Source: Siniperca chuatsi (Eukaryota; Chordata; Actinopteri; Centrarchiformes; Sinipercidae). From it: a stretch of DNA of 64,000 nucleotides. Position numbers and translations under genes: made by a program. The DNA lies in NCBI RefSeq assembly GCF_020085105.1, contig NC_058046.1, forward strand, positions 5,017,175-5,081,174, in the 5' to 3' direction. The notes beneath the pieces are model-generated. The model was not told where the DNA came from and ran no database searches. It was given only the letters and a program-made list of their open reading frames with translations. Of the stretch, positions 1 to 12,405 are shown one piece after another (positions within the stretch are counted from its first letter, which is position 1; each line of letters starts with the position of its first letter).

Positions 1-3000
1 CAGAATAATTAATTTGCTATTCTGTTCAGTGCGTAGTAACAGTGTTCATTTTACGCTTGTGCCCCTTTTCAGATATTCATCAAGTTCATCATGAAATGCA
101 AACAGTTTTCAAGAGATTTTGAAGCATGAAAACAATAATTCCAGTTTACCACAATTTGTCAGATGGGAATGTATGTTTTTGATTAATACAATGAATTAAT
201 TACCTGAAAAAATCCTGTAACTCCAGTATTGCTTTAAAATCATACCTTCTCATTGATTTGTAACATTATCTACAACGGCCTAATACATGCCGAAGGGATA
301 GTTAACGTGGTATAAAAGGTTAAAAAAACAAAAAAAATCTCTAAAGGCTGACAATTTTATTTCATCCCACAATATATATATCACTATATAGCCCAACCCT
401 AGCCTGGATAAACAAAGGGAGAACTTGAGAGAACTTTTGCAGAATAAGAAAATGTGAATTTTTAGCTGCACAGTATTGCCATCCAGTTTATTGCCCCTGT
501 GTGTAGACATGTGTAGACTTTCTGTGTAGAATTTCTGACTTTGATGCTCTCACAAGAGGTCACCAAAGATGATGAACACATGCCAAAAACACCCCCCCCC
601 CCCTTCAAGGATCTGGCCCGGGGACGCTGAGATGAATGGGCTGAAAGCAAAACATGGAAAGCACCCATTTTCACCAGGATGTTACAAAGAAAAACATATG
701 CTAAGACAAATTTGTCCACACAATCAAAATGAAAAGCACTAACACAAACATTGCCCTGCTTCTCACCCCTATTCACTCAACAACTAACCCAGTGACCCTT
801 AACCACAATTCCAGTAACCCTAAATATTAACCCCATTACTCCAATAACCTTACTGGAACCTTAAAAGACAAACAGTCGATCCTTCTCACTGCTCCTGGTC
901 TTCAGAAAAGCTTTTTTTGTGGAGGTCAGTCCTGCACACAGCAGCAGGTCTGTGGTGAGACTCCCTGACATGTTCGAGCACACACACTTCAATCTCTCTG
1001 TGTTTGCACTCTATCTGCCCTCCCTAACGCACACATACATAGCATTGTGTTTCCTTTAACCGCTCTGTTTTGCGGCGCTCAGAGCCATTGCCGCCCAGAC
1101 AGATGTGATGCTCAGATAATGGTCAGTTACGTGAGCCGTATAGTGTTACAGATCCCATCCTCTATACCATGTGGAAATCTGTAGCCTCTGTCAGAGCTGA
1201 AGGGGGTTTAAAGAGTTTTTTCCCCTTCTTGTTCTTTCAATTGTAGCTGAATTCAGTAACAGCCTTTATTGACTCTGTGTGATATCTGCAGCGATACGTG
1301 ACATGAGTCCACAGTGAAACACAAAGAAGCAGAGCTGAGAGGGAACAAGTGCCGTCATGATGTCCATTTATCTAGTTTTTAGATTCCTATTCAAGCAAAC
1401 TTAATACAAGCATCGATTTTGTTCTTTTGTAAGCCTGTCGAAAGTCAATGTGTGGCACGTTAAATGCATATTTACCTTCTTCTAGTGTCAATATATGTAA
1501 TTTTATGATGTTGGCTGCAAAACTCAGCTTGACACCTGAAAGTATTCTGCACTGTGCATTGATTTCTGGCCTTTCAGGATGTTCATGCTTCAGTTATGTG
1601 AGAGGGACTGATCTTGTTTTATTCATTCACTTCTGTAATCTGTAAAACGACACAGAACATCATTGAAGAGAGGTTGTGCTTTGCTTGAATACAGCCTGGC
1701 ATTTCTAGTCTATTTTTTGACATTCATAAATCACCCTTTCTTGTAAGACGCTTAGTCATAAAGAGAAAAGGTGTTGACACAGACATATGAGCAGCTTTGC
1801 TTCCCTCACGTCCAAACCTACAGCAGCTGTTATTAAAAAAGCTGCCTGACCTAAAACCAACATGGCATCAAGTCCATTTTTCATGTACTGTAACATTTTT
1901 CACCCTTTTCGTTGCTTATGCAGACAGATGTCTCAAAACAAGAAGTGAGAGGCCTTGCCTTCAGGTGACAATTTGTCATTTGATGCTTTGCAACTGTCAC
2001 AGTGTTTTTACATGAATCACACAACAAAGACTTCTCCTGGACTTTTACCAAAGTTGAAGTGATCACAGAACAAGAAAAACATTTTGGTTTTGGTTTGGAG
2101 AACTTTTTGTTTATTTTTTGCCAGTGTGATTACTTCATCGTACATACTGTCCCTCAACATGCTTTTGTTTTGTCACAGGGCGCATTCATACCAAGCTGGC
2201 CCAAAACAATTCTCTTTTAATCCTCTTTGTTTGGCCTGGTAAGAAGCGCTCTGATTGATTAGGATGAGAACACCAACTGGCTGCAAGAAACAACCACAAA
2301 ACAGAACGTTTTGCAGATGAATTTCGACATCAGATCACCAGCAGTTTATTATGCTCAGAAAGCTTTTCGCTGCCAAAATGATTAACTTTCTATAGTGACA
2401 GCTTAAAAAACAGTAACCACTAAACTTGTGAATCCATGTGACATTTGTTTAAAGCCCTTATTATATCAAAATGAGGCAGTATGGACCTAAACAAATACAA
2501 AACTGCAGTAAAAAAGCTGTTCAAGATTATAGAAAACAAACTGTAGGTGTGGTTCTACAGAGTGTCAGGAGATCCAAATGTTTTGTCTGCGTAGTGGATT
2601 TATTTGCAATAAAATAGCACCCCCATGTGTTAGCAAGTGTGCAATAATTTGGTGAAAAATAAGACTGGATTCGGACCTATTTGCTCTAGTAGAGAAAAGA
2701 CTTCAGCTCGATTGTTCTTTGTTCAGATCTGAACTGGAATCACCTGAAATATTTCAACATTCAAGTGTATGTTTATTAACATAGACAAGTACAATTGTTA
2801 CATACATTTTGTGTTAGATGACTAGAGCACTACAATATATGTGAAGTTTCTCCTGAAAGAGTAGGAAAACAACCTGCTTCTGGCCTTATTTGTTTAGAAA
2901 ACCTAACATTTTTATAATAGAAACCAATAGCTATTGTTTTTACACATTTTGAATATTGTTTTTATATTCAGAATTTGATTTAAAACAAAGAAAAGATTCA

Positions 3001-3156
3001 TTGACTCTCAGTTGAAATGTGTGATGCATTAAATCCCCTGCTTCTGATGCCAAATTTCCTTTATAAAAGGCCAATATCATCTAAATATATTGTCTGCTGT
3101 AGACATTGATTAACAGCTTCCATCCCCTCTTCATGTGTCTTTTCCTCTGTGTTTAG
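1..3156 (+). other. dapk1: dapk1 intron sequence (no exon seen)
   Basis: This is the stretch upstream of the first recognisable dapk1 exon. It is AT-rich, has only short random reading frames and contains no segment resembling the kinase, ankyrin or Roc N-terminal parts of DAPK1. It is therefore most simply one intron, or part of one. A C12-13 homopolymer lies near 590-603. No repeat family or RNA gene was recognised with confidence. The assignment to dapk1 is inferred from the downstream exon, which starts in mid-codon (2 nt of a split codon) and so needs an upstream coding exon outside this window. Confidence 0.7.
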
Positions 3157-4782
3157 TGTCAGTGAGCATTTCCAACTTGTACCCGGGCTGTGAGAATGTG
3201 AGTGTGCGGAGTCGCAGCATGATGTTTGAGCCCAGCCTGACCAAAGGTGTCCTGGAGGTCTTCTCCCCCGTCCACAACGCTCTGTCCGCAGCGGACGAAC
3301 AGGCCACAAAGGCCATCGACATCCAGCACGCCAGCATCCACGGTGACAAACAAGGAAGCTTAGATTTAAACAAAACTGGAACATTATATGTGAAATACTT
3401 TGAATTAATTTTGTTTTGTTTTTGGCTTTTAAGGTGTGAACATTCATGGTTAAATTTACAAAATAAAATAACTTTGACTTACTTACTGTGATAAATGAGA
3501 TGTTGCTCAGTAAGGAAGACACATGCTAAAGACAGTGATGAATAACGAACATGCTGCTCATGTCACTTATTTTCCGTAGGTGTGGGGGATTTCAGCGTGT
3601 GGGAGTTTTCGGGTAACCCGGTCTATTACTGCTCCTACGACTACTTTGCAGCCAACGACGCCACAGCGATCCACCTGGTCCTGTTCAGCCTGGAGGAGCC
3701 GTACGAGACCCAGCTGGGCCACATCACCTACTGGCTGAACCTGCTGAAAGCCCTCACCCTGCCACAGGACAACATCGGTGAGGACAGGGAGGGGGAGAAG
3801 GATGTGACCATGACTATCGAATTTTAAAATACGTCCTATTTATCCTAAAATACACTCAAATATTTGTTACCAGATTTACGTACAGAAAAAAAAAGTGATT
3901 GTAATGCATCTGAGGTAAAAACCAATTGGGCAAAACACTCATTATTATATTAGTTATATGAGTACTTTAAATTGGACTTTCTCAGTAAAAGATTGCTGTT
4001 GGGAAAATTTGTCTTTTCAAAATACCATTTTGTAATGTCAAATATGGACTCTAACCTTGAAAAAGTGTGTTTCTTGACATTTTGAATAGTTTAGAGGTTT
4101 TCAGCTGACAATAATCTGTGAGCTACAATTTTACTGATATTAGCAGAGACCTGACAAGATCATCAGTGTAGATCGAGGCCTTTGTGATGCCTTATTTGTC
4201 TTGTCATGTCTTATCAGAAACATGGCAGTTCTGAGTAATTGAATTTCACCAAACACGGCCTAGAAAGTCATTGAAAAGTTAGAGAATTTAATTTGTACTG
4301 AATTTATGTGAACAATTTTGTTTTGATGGACACTGCTGGCAGTTGTCATATTGTTGTGTGTTTGTAAATAAGTTCAATGTAAAAACGTGTATGATTTGAC
4401 AGGTTTTGTGTTGTTTTTTGGCAAGGCAAGTTTATTTGTATAGCACATTTCAACAACAAGGCAATTCAAAGCGCTTTATATAAAACATAAAAGGCATCAA
4501 GACAATATGTAAAAGCAACATACGGCGATATAAAAACACATTTAAATACAATTAAAAAGAGTTAAATAGAAAATAAAAAAGATAAAACAGGAGAGAAAAA
4601 GTTACAGTGCAGTGTAAGATATTAATCAAAAGACTCCAATTTGATTTAATAAAAGGCGGCGGTAAACAGTAAAGTCGTCAACTTTGATTTAAAAGAACTG
4701 AGAGTTGCAGCGGACCTGCAGTTTTCTGGGAGTTTGTTCCAGATATATGGTGCATAAAAACTGCAAAGGATATACTGCTCTG

Positions 4783-4821
<39 letters not shown>

Positions 4822-5513
4822 CCTGTCTCTCGCCAGCTTTCGGAGGTCGGATCCAGCAGCCTCTTGTGGTCGTCCTGGTGGCGACACACGCTGACCTCGC
4901 TGACGTCCCCAGAGCTTTCTCTGGAGAGTTCGTCTACGACAAGGAGAAAACGCTGCTCAAGGAAGTCAGGAACAGGTTGGGACTAAAACCACAGCACACA
5001 AGAGGGATATGAAGATTATTTTGTTTTTGTTGACCACATGGCACCTCTCACAATGCAGAGGCAAATGGTTCTTTAATAAGCTGACTGAAAATCATGTTTT
5101 TCTGTGTGTTTGCTATGTCAGATAACTGTAAAAACTACAGTACCCATGAGCCTCTGCAACAGTTGCTATGGAGAACAAAATATGACACCATAGTTGCTGA
5201 AATCGCATAATTTGAATGTTGTTGTGATTAATTATTAGTAGTTATAACCTGTTTGACAGTTCAAAAAGTCGGCATGACAGCGGTCAGGTGCAGCACTGTT
5301 CCCACCTTTTCGGTATACATATATCTCAGTACTCCTGTAAAGAGACTAACTTTTTAAAATGGTGGTGTTTGTTTTGTTTTCAGGTTTGGGGTCGACCTGC
5401 AGATCAGTGATAAATTGTTTGTGATGGACGCTGGAGCCTCGAACTCCAAAGAAGTGAAGCTGCTGAGGAGTCACCTGCAGGAACTGCGCACCAACATCAT
5501 CTCTGTGAGCTCT

Positions 5514-5548
<35 letters not shown>

Positions 5549-8500
5549 AAGTTTCTCTCCCATTCAGATTTGTGTGTGTATTTTAAACCACATACTTTGA
5601 CTTAATCTTCATGCATATTCACGCAATACAATTAATAGATCAAAAACAAAAATAATTTCTATGAAATCACTGTGTTTTACCTGGTTGAAAGTGACAAAAT
5701 TACCTTTATAACCTCGTTTTATATGAATTCATAGTATGTCTGAAGGAGCCAAAAACTTTATAGACTTAACACCAGTGAAAATAATCATATAAAGGTATTT
5801 GTTACATTATTTCTGCAGCTGAGTATCTTTAAGGGACGATACTCAATTCAAGACGGAATCTGGAATATTGTTTTTCTTCTTCATTGGTCAGTTAATCTTA
5901 AGAAATCCTTACATACAGTGAATCCACTTATTTACCGCCACCTCCTTCTCCATCCTTGCAGAGGTGTAGTCCCATGACGCTGCTGTCGGAGCGTTTGCTG
6001 ACCACCCTGCCGACCTGGAGGAAGCTGAGCGGACCCAACCAGCTGACGTCGTGGCAGCAGTTTGTCAGCGACGTCCAGGAGCACATCAACCCTCTGGTCA
6101 GCCAGGATCACCTGCGCACACTGGCCCTGCAGCTCCACAGCATGGGGGAGGTGCGTGTTTGTTTATCAGCTTCAAACCAGACTGTGTGTAGCTACAGGAA
6201 AATAAATTAATTATTATGTTCTTTCACAGAATGTGAAAAGTTTACTAAACTTTAAGGCAAGGCAAGTTTATTTGTATAGCACTTTTCAACAACAAGGGAA
6301 TTCAAAGTGCATTACATAAAATATAAAAGCAACATAGGGCAATATAAAAAGACATTTAAAAACACTTAAAAAGAGTTCAATAGCAAATAAAAATAAGATA
6401 AAACAGGAGAGTAAAAGTTACAGAAATTAATCATTATTCAATTACAACGTACAACTTTAGACCTCACACATGAGACAAAATATTCCCACATATAAAAATA
6501 ACAAAAAAAACATCTTTATTATAATAGTAATAAGAAAAAGGAACCTAAGCAGTATTTTGAATCCAAATTTCTTTGCTGGGCTTTATTTTGGTTTGGTTAA
6601 AATCGTATTTTACAGCATGTCTTTATTTACTTCTTTGTAAATAACAGAGGTGGGAAAAAATATTTGTTATTATTGATATTTTTTAAATATTTTTTTAAAG
6701 GGAAGCACGATAGTTTCAAATAAAACAATGATAAATCACATTTATTCTGATGCAAAACGTCACAGAAACCACAGCTGCAAGGAAGTGGTTGTCTTCATTA
6801 TAGTATGAATTGTTTATAACATTACATTTGATGGTAGCGGTGAGATTTAATCAAAGGTTTTTTTTTCTCATGTCTGATTTACTCATCAAAGCTCAAGATG
6901 ACTGTCAGTTACACCAGGCAGCCACCGGGGTGCGCAATTTGTTCATGAATAAACAAAACCGTTTGCATCTGTAAACAATTACTCTGCAGCAGGAACATGT
7001 TCTCTCTTTATTTACCTGAATGACTCAGCACAGGAAGCCAAATGAGGAACCGTCCTGAGTTAGAAAAGTGTCTTTTATGTATCAAATGAAGCACACTGGA
7101 TGTCCTATCTTACTATCATTGCAGCAACTTTGCATCCTTTTTCAATATGTTTCACCACATTCAACTTGTTTTTTTTTTTTTTATCCACACCTGTTTCCCT
7201 CTGATTACTTTCTTTCACTCTGTTTCCCCACACCTTCTCTGACACCTTGTTTCCTTACCTCTTCCTCTCTCACCATCTTTCCTCCTTCACTTCCTCCCTC
7301 CTCCCACAGATCAACATCATGCAGAGTGAGACAGTGCAGGATGTTGTTCTGCTGGAGCCTCGTTGGCTCTGCAGCAACATCCTCGGCAAGCTGCTCTCCG
7401 TGGAGACGCCCAAGGCCATCCACCACTACAGGGGGCGCTACAGGCTGGAGGAGGTGCAGGCTCTGGCTCCTGAAAGTGACGTGGACGAGCTGCTGCAGAT
7501 CCTGGATGCCATGGATGTCTGCGCCCGTGACGCCACCAACCCCTCCATGGTGGATGTTCCTGCCCTCATCAAGACAAATGGCCTCCACCGCTCCTGGACC
7601 GAAGAGGAGGAGGAGGAGGAGTCGCTGATCTACGGCGGGGTACGACTCGTCCCTGCGGAGCACCTTACCCCCTTCCCCTGTGGCCTGTTTCACAAACTGC
7701 AGGTGAACCTGTGTCGCTGGAGCCACCAGCAGAAGCCTGAGGAGGAGGGCGGGGAAGATTTTGATGGAGATATCCACCTGTGGACCAACGGAGCCAAGGT
7801 GAGCCAGGCAGGAGTGGAGGCCATGATCCTGCTGGTCAACCACGGCCAGGGGGTGGAGATTCAGGTGCGCGGGCACGAGTCGGAGCGGGCCAAGTGCTAC
7901 ACCCTGCTGGACACCGTCTGTAGTATAACGGAGAACCTGCTGGCCTCCACGCTTCCCGGACTGCTCACAGCCAAATACTACCTGAGTCCACAGCAGCTGC
8001 GGGAACACCACGCGCCCATCATGATCTACCAACCCAAAGATTTCTTTCGGGCCCAAGTCCAGCGGGAAACCTCGCTCACTAACACCATGGGCGGCTACCG
8101 AGAGAGCTTCAGCAGCATTCTGACTTTCGGCTGCGCTGAAGTTTACCAGCAGGGGATTCTGGGAACGGACATCCACATATCAGACGTCCCCCTGTTGGCG
8201 CGCAGGAAGCTCTGCCGCATGCTGGACCCTCCTGACGCTCTGGGGAAAGACTGGTGCCTGCTGGCCATGAACCTCGGCCTCACAGACTTGGTGGCCAAAC
8301 ACAGCAACGGGACTCCAAACGGCACCCCTGAGCTGGACTCGTGCCCGGACCTCCAGCAGGCCGTGCTGCAGCCCAGCCCGACAGCGGCGCTGCTGCAGGA
8401 GTGGAGCGGGCGAGCAGGCAGCACGGTGGGTGTGCTGATGGCCAAACTGAGGGAGCTCGGCCGCCGAGACGCCGCCGACTTCCTGCTCAAAGCTTCTCCT

Positions 8501-8608
8501 GTTTTCAGGGTCAACATGGAAGCGCTGGTAGGGGCCGCTAACGGCTACCCCCCCACCTGCAACGGTGGCACATCGTACAACTCCATCAGCTCCGTCATTT
8601 CACGCTGA
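3157..8608 (+). CDS. dapk1: death-associated protein kinase 1, C-terminal half (partial, 6 exons)
   Basis: Exons: 3157-3342, 3580-3777, 4837-4975, 5384-5504, 5962-6150 and 7310-8608 (stop TGA 8606-8608). All have GT-AG borders and compatible phases, giving 709 complete residues. The kinase, calmodulin and ankyrin parts lie left of the window. The first exons give the later Roc (Ras of complex proteins) GTPase part: 'LYPGCENVSVRSRSMMFEP', 'GVGDFSVWEFSGNPVYY', and a G4-like 'VATHAD' in exon 3. The COR domain follows ('TLPTWRKL.GPNQL', 'MQSETVQDVVLLEPRWLC', 'GKLLSVETP'), then the death domain (about 8200-8510, 'LDPPDALGKDWCLLAMNLGL', 'KLRELGRRDAADFLLKASPVF') and the Ser-rich tail 'GTSYNSISSVISR'. 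These match vertebrate DAPK1 almost residue for residue, so DAPK2 and DAPK3, which lack these domains, are excluded. DAPK1 is a Ca/calmodulin-dependent Ser/Thr kinase of apoptosis and autophagy, bound to the cytoskeleton; the death domain binds partners such as ERK. A run of seven Glu lies near 7602-7622, where the human protein has a shorter acidic stretch. The last exon is unusually large (1299 nt coding). Confidence 0.96.
4421..4775. repeat. teleost interspersed repeat, copy 1
   Basis: The element starts 'gcaaggcaagtttatttgta' with 'tagcacatttcaacaacaag' and runs to the 'gcagttttctgggagtttgt' portion near 4720-4745. Shorter copies with the same head are at 6255 and 34287, so the repeat is demonstrated inside the window. 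It sits in a dapk1 intron. The class is not determinable from sequence alone. Confidence 0.8.
4785..4819 (+). repeat. (TG)~17 microsatellite abutting a dapk1 splice acceptor
   Basis: A near-perfect TG dinucleotide run ends 17 nt before the dapk1 exon at 4837. It occupies the region where the polypyrimidine tract and branch point are expected; only 'tttcctgtctctcgccag' separates it from the exon. Confidence 0.97.
5519..5545 (+). repeat. (CA)~13 microsatellite just after a dapk1 donor
   Basis: The CA run begins 14 nt after the donor of the exon that ends at 5504. It is reverse-complementary to the TG run at 4785-4819, and the two bracket two exons. Confidence 0.97.
6255..6425. repeat. teleost interspersed repeat, copy 2
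   Basis: It has the same head as the 4421 element ('ggcaagtttatttgtatagc') and the shared middle 'aaacaggagagtaaaagtta'. It is truncated relative to copy 1 and lies in the dapk1 intron before the last exon. Confidence 0.8.
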
Positions 8609-9924
8609 ACTGAACTGGCTCACCTTGGCTTTCTGTCCTCGCCAAACGTCAGATAGTCTGATGTGACATTTCCCTTAAAGGACAGTCACAGACTTGTGTG
8701 TGAATGAACATGAAGTGCAATCGTTACCAGAGAGTCCAGCTGCTCGTTCCTTAATCACACCATTAAGTTGGCGTGTGAACCAGATGTTGTGTTTGTGCTC
8801 TCCACACCTGTACAGCTGACCTTTCCTTCCGCTATGAATGTTGTGAAAGAGCTGATTGTCCTGAGCTCCAAAGAGGAATCCAGTGCTATTATTCTGTTCT
8901 TAATCTTGTTGTGCTGCTTTTTAATATCCCTGCTACTCTACTGCACCACCAAGTCTCACTCATCTTACAGCTAAAAGACAGAAAGTACAGAAAAGATAAA
9001 TGTTTAAAAGCTATCAACTGAAAGAATGGATGCGGCTAAAAATATGGCAGCCTCATGTTTGGACCTCTTTCATATCCATGAAGTGAAAAACTGAGAACTT
9101 AATTGTGTACATGTAGAAGGCTGCCATCTTTACTCACTCCATCCATCACAGTTAATATAATATAATATCAGCTTCTGTTTTACTGATGTGACCATTCAGC
9201 TTAGTGTCTAATAAATTAAATACAGCATTTTTCAGAGTGCCTTTGTGGCCTTCTACCTCCCTAAAGAGCACAAATAGTCTTGTTATTAAAAAAAACAGTA
9301 GTTCTTTCCACACATTTGAGGAACTGTGCCTTGTTGACACTAATAGTAAAATGAATTTCTATTGAGGAAAAGGCCATCTAACATTTTGAGACAGGAAAAG
9401 GTTAATGAAGAAATAACATGAAAAAGAAAACACGAAAGCTCGGCTCATGTTACAAGGTTTTGAAAATTAAATTTTACTGGCAAAACGCAGAAAGCTGAAA
9501 TCGGAGATCAGATTTCTGCTGTGTTTTGTTTAGTGTTTGATCGTCAGTGCAGGAGATGAAACGTTCAGTCTTCTCTCGTATTGGAGTCGGTGTGATGCTC
9601 TGTGGGAGCTGTAGGCACAGTCAAAGGGAAACCACGTCATTCATGTTCAATTGGTGTATTTGTGGGTTCATGCAGATTAATTCTTCATTAATCCAACAAC
9701 AGGAATCTCTTTATTGTTGCTTAATTTCTGGTGACATTTCATTTTACAGGCCCGGTAAATTCCTAATTTCCTATGAAGTTTCTTTTATAAGGTGATAATA
9801 TGTCAATATTGCTTTCAGTTTGTTCTGCTGCTCCCTAAAAAAAAATAATTAATGCAGCTTTAATTAACTGTACAAATCCAAACACTAGCTATGTCCCAGT
9901 TATATACTACAGTATATACCATTT

Positions 9925-10200
9925 AGGGCTGCAACTAATGATTATTTTCTTGATTAATTGATTAATCGCATGGTCTATAAAATGTCAGAAAAGCCCAAGT
10001 TGACAACTGACATCCAAAACCCAAAAATTTCTACCATAGAAGAGAAAGAAAACCAGCAATTATTCACATTTGCGGAGCTAGAAACCAGCGAGTTTTTGGC
10101 ATTTTTGCTTAAAAAATTACTTAACGATTAATCGATTATCAATTATTATTGTTGCTGGTGATTGACCAATAGATTAATTGACTAATTGTTTCTGCTATAA
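9925..10200. mobile_element. MITE-like element ('agggctgcaactaatgatta' family), copy 1
   Basis: It begins 'agggctgcaactaatgatta', continues with nested TTAATCGATTAAT-type palindromes, and closes with the inverted end 'ttgactaattgtttctgct'. Related copies are at 25276 and 28116, with fragments near 61245-61615. This is a very common teleost non-autonomous DNA element pattern; it is non-coding. Confidence 0.7.
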
Positions 10201-11944
10201 TACTAATCTTAGTTGCAGTTAGTATACAAGAAATCAATGTACTTTACCATTTTATACTAACAGGAAATGAGAAATTGCATCTCATTTACTGATTTTTTTT
10301 GAGTATACTTTAATTTTGTTACTTTTGCACTCAAAACCTGTTTAGGATTAACATGTAGTATGGTAACGGGATACATTTTGAGTCTCCATTTTTCCTGTAA
10401 TTATTACCAAATTACGAGATTGCCCTTTTCAGGAACCAGGCAGAGTTTACAGTTACATATCAGTTCCTTTCTGGGAACTGTTGGCTAACTATGGGACCTG
10501 TAAAATAAAGTGTTATTATAAACGTCACTTAAAAGTCTATTTACTCATTTTCGATTCACACAAAGGGACCTTTAGCCATTTTAACACAAAAAGAAGAGGT
10601 TTTTCTCCCCAAAGTACAGTGTCTTATTGAAGGATGTTGATCCTTCCAGCACCAAAATGTATTTGCTGTAGAGGGTCGCAGAAAGGGTGGAGCTCATACT
10701 GCAGAGCTTCAGGGTCCAACTGAGACCCCAAACTGTGCACTCATACTAATTACTTTGAATAGAAAGTACCACCAAAAATGATAGAAATAACGTAAAGTTA
10801 ATTTTTAACATTTTTTTACTAATCTAGAAGGTAATTTATTACATCCAGAGCCGTCAGTTTCAGTAAACACACCTGACGCTGCAGCTTTTTAATGCTTCCT
10901 CGACAGGTTTTCTGCATTGGTGACCAGTGCTAAGACGTCAACAATCGACTTACCGACCACAGTGTCAGATTTTGACACTGTGGCATCGACTCCGCTTCTG
11001 TCGAGCTAAATTTGATCTTCTGTCAGTGTTGGTCGGCCACGCGTGGCTTCACATCTTCTTTCAGTTAGTCTTTTATAACATGAAGCTGCAGCTCGGCTCC
11101 GTCAGCAAAAGCAGAAGAGAGATGGCATGAAGTTAGTTTTGTTATCTGAAAAAAAAGGCCAAAGGCTGCTGATGACAGGAATGTCCAAGAAAGGCATTTT
11201 CACTTTGTGTAAACTGGTACGTTATAATGTTTGTGAACCAGAAAAAAAAATGCTCTTTTTTTCAGTACATATGTGTTGATGTTGGGAAAAAGAGTCTCTC
11301 ATTCCTAAAAAGTTTGTGGATGTAAAGGGCCTTTTTCAGGACACAGTGGTAACAGTTTGATAGAAAAAGATGAGCTCTGTGCCCGAGTGCAGTATTTCCT
11401 GTCTGCTTTACTTCCCCAGTGTTACCATGTGTTCACAGATAAAACACTTTCAAGACTATTTCAAATACTGTACTTCTCTCTCTCTTTTTATCTCAGACTC
11501 AGCAAACTTCTAGCTGTGATGTAAATACTCGAGTCCTGTTTCCTCGACTTCATCTTCACTTTTCTGTTAGTTTTCAGCTCTTTTTTTTTTTTTGCCCAAA
11601 TATGTTGATTTAAACAAGGCAAAATGAATGTACTACACATCTTTCCTAAGAATATGGTGACAAGTCAAAACAAATCAAAGATACGGTGATAAAACTCTCA
11701 ACATGTTCACAGAAAACAAGATGAAATGTCCCAAATTGGTCAGAAACACCATTTTACTTTTCTTGTATTATTGAAGCTTTTGTTGAAGTTGTGTATAATC
11801 ATTGCCAATGTTGTGTGCCTAAAACACACGCGTTCATTCCTCCATTATCGCCTTGTACAGTACACAAGCTGAGAAGTGGTGTTTCAGAAAGGGAAGTGAA
11901 TTATGTTTCTGTTATTTTGTAAAAGCCGGGACTCACTATTGTTA

Positions 11945-11974
11945 TAATTATTATTATTATTATTATTATTATTA
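11945..11974 (+). repeat. (ATT)n microsatellite
   Basis: About ten tandem ATT units lie in the putative dapk1 3' UTR. Confidence 0.9.
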
Positions 11975-12242
11975 AGTTCGTCTCCGTTTGGTGTCTTTTT
12001 CCCGGGCGGTTCTGACTGCGAGTCCGACCGAAACGAGTGGATTTAAAGGCGTTCTCAAAAATATTTGTTGTTTCTGTCTGATGAGGAAAGACGTACCAAC
12101 ATTACTTTCCCCCTCGGAGACTCCGGTCTAATCGCCACATTGCACAGGTCTTTTTGTCGCTATTTATGTTACATTATTTTAGCATGTCTTGGAATGCCAT
12201 GTTCTTAGTACTTCTGACACTTTATAGTGTAATACTTTTTAT

Positions 12243-12248
12243 AATAAA
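12243..12248 (+). promoter_or_regulatory. dapk1: candidate dapk1 polyadenylation signal
   Basis: AATAAA lies in an AT-rich context followed by a TG-containing stretch. It is the last canonical signal before clearly intergenic, MITE-rich sequence. Confidence 0.5.
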
Positions 12249-12405
12249 TTCTTTACCTAACGTCATTGTCTCTGTCCTAATTTAAAGATCCCTGCGGTAG
12301 AGTAGTGGAAGATAAACGTTACTTTATCAATTTTAGACATTAGTGTAAACAAGACCCTTATCAAGAGGATTAACAGACTGAGTAAAGGTTATGTTGACTT
12401 TATAG

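Larger units (their letters stand above)
8609..12265 (+). other. dapk1: probable dapk1 3' UTR
   Basis: No gene-like reading frame follows the dapk1 stop codon until ctsl. The stretch ends in a strong AATAAA (12243-12248) set in AT-rich sequence. It contains a TAATCGATTA-type MITE (9925-10200), an (ATT)n run (11945-11974) and T-rich tracts. Earlier AATAAA motifs, for example at 9210-9215, could give shorter transcripts. The extent is inferred; transcript data would settle it. Confidence 0.5.

Noticed and set aside
3061-3522. 153-codon minus-strand open frame
   Set aside because: It is antisense to the dapk1 exon 3157-3342 and extends into AT-rich introns without splice or promoter signals.
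7205-8176. 323-codon open frame on the minus strand
   Set aside because: It is antisense to the large dapk1 last exon, whose + strand frame is conserved across its whole length. The antisense frame has no recognisable family and is a by-product of GC-rich coding sequence.
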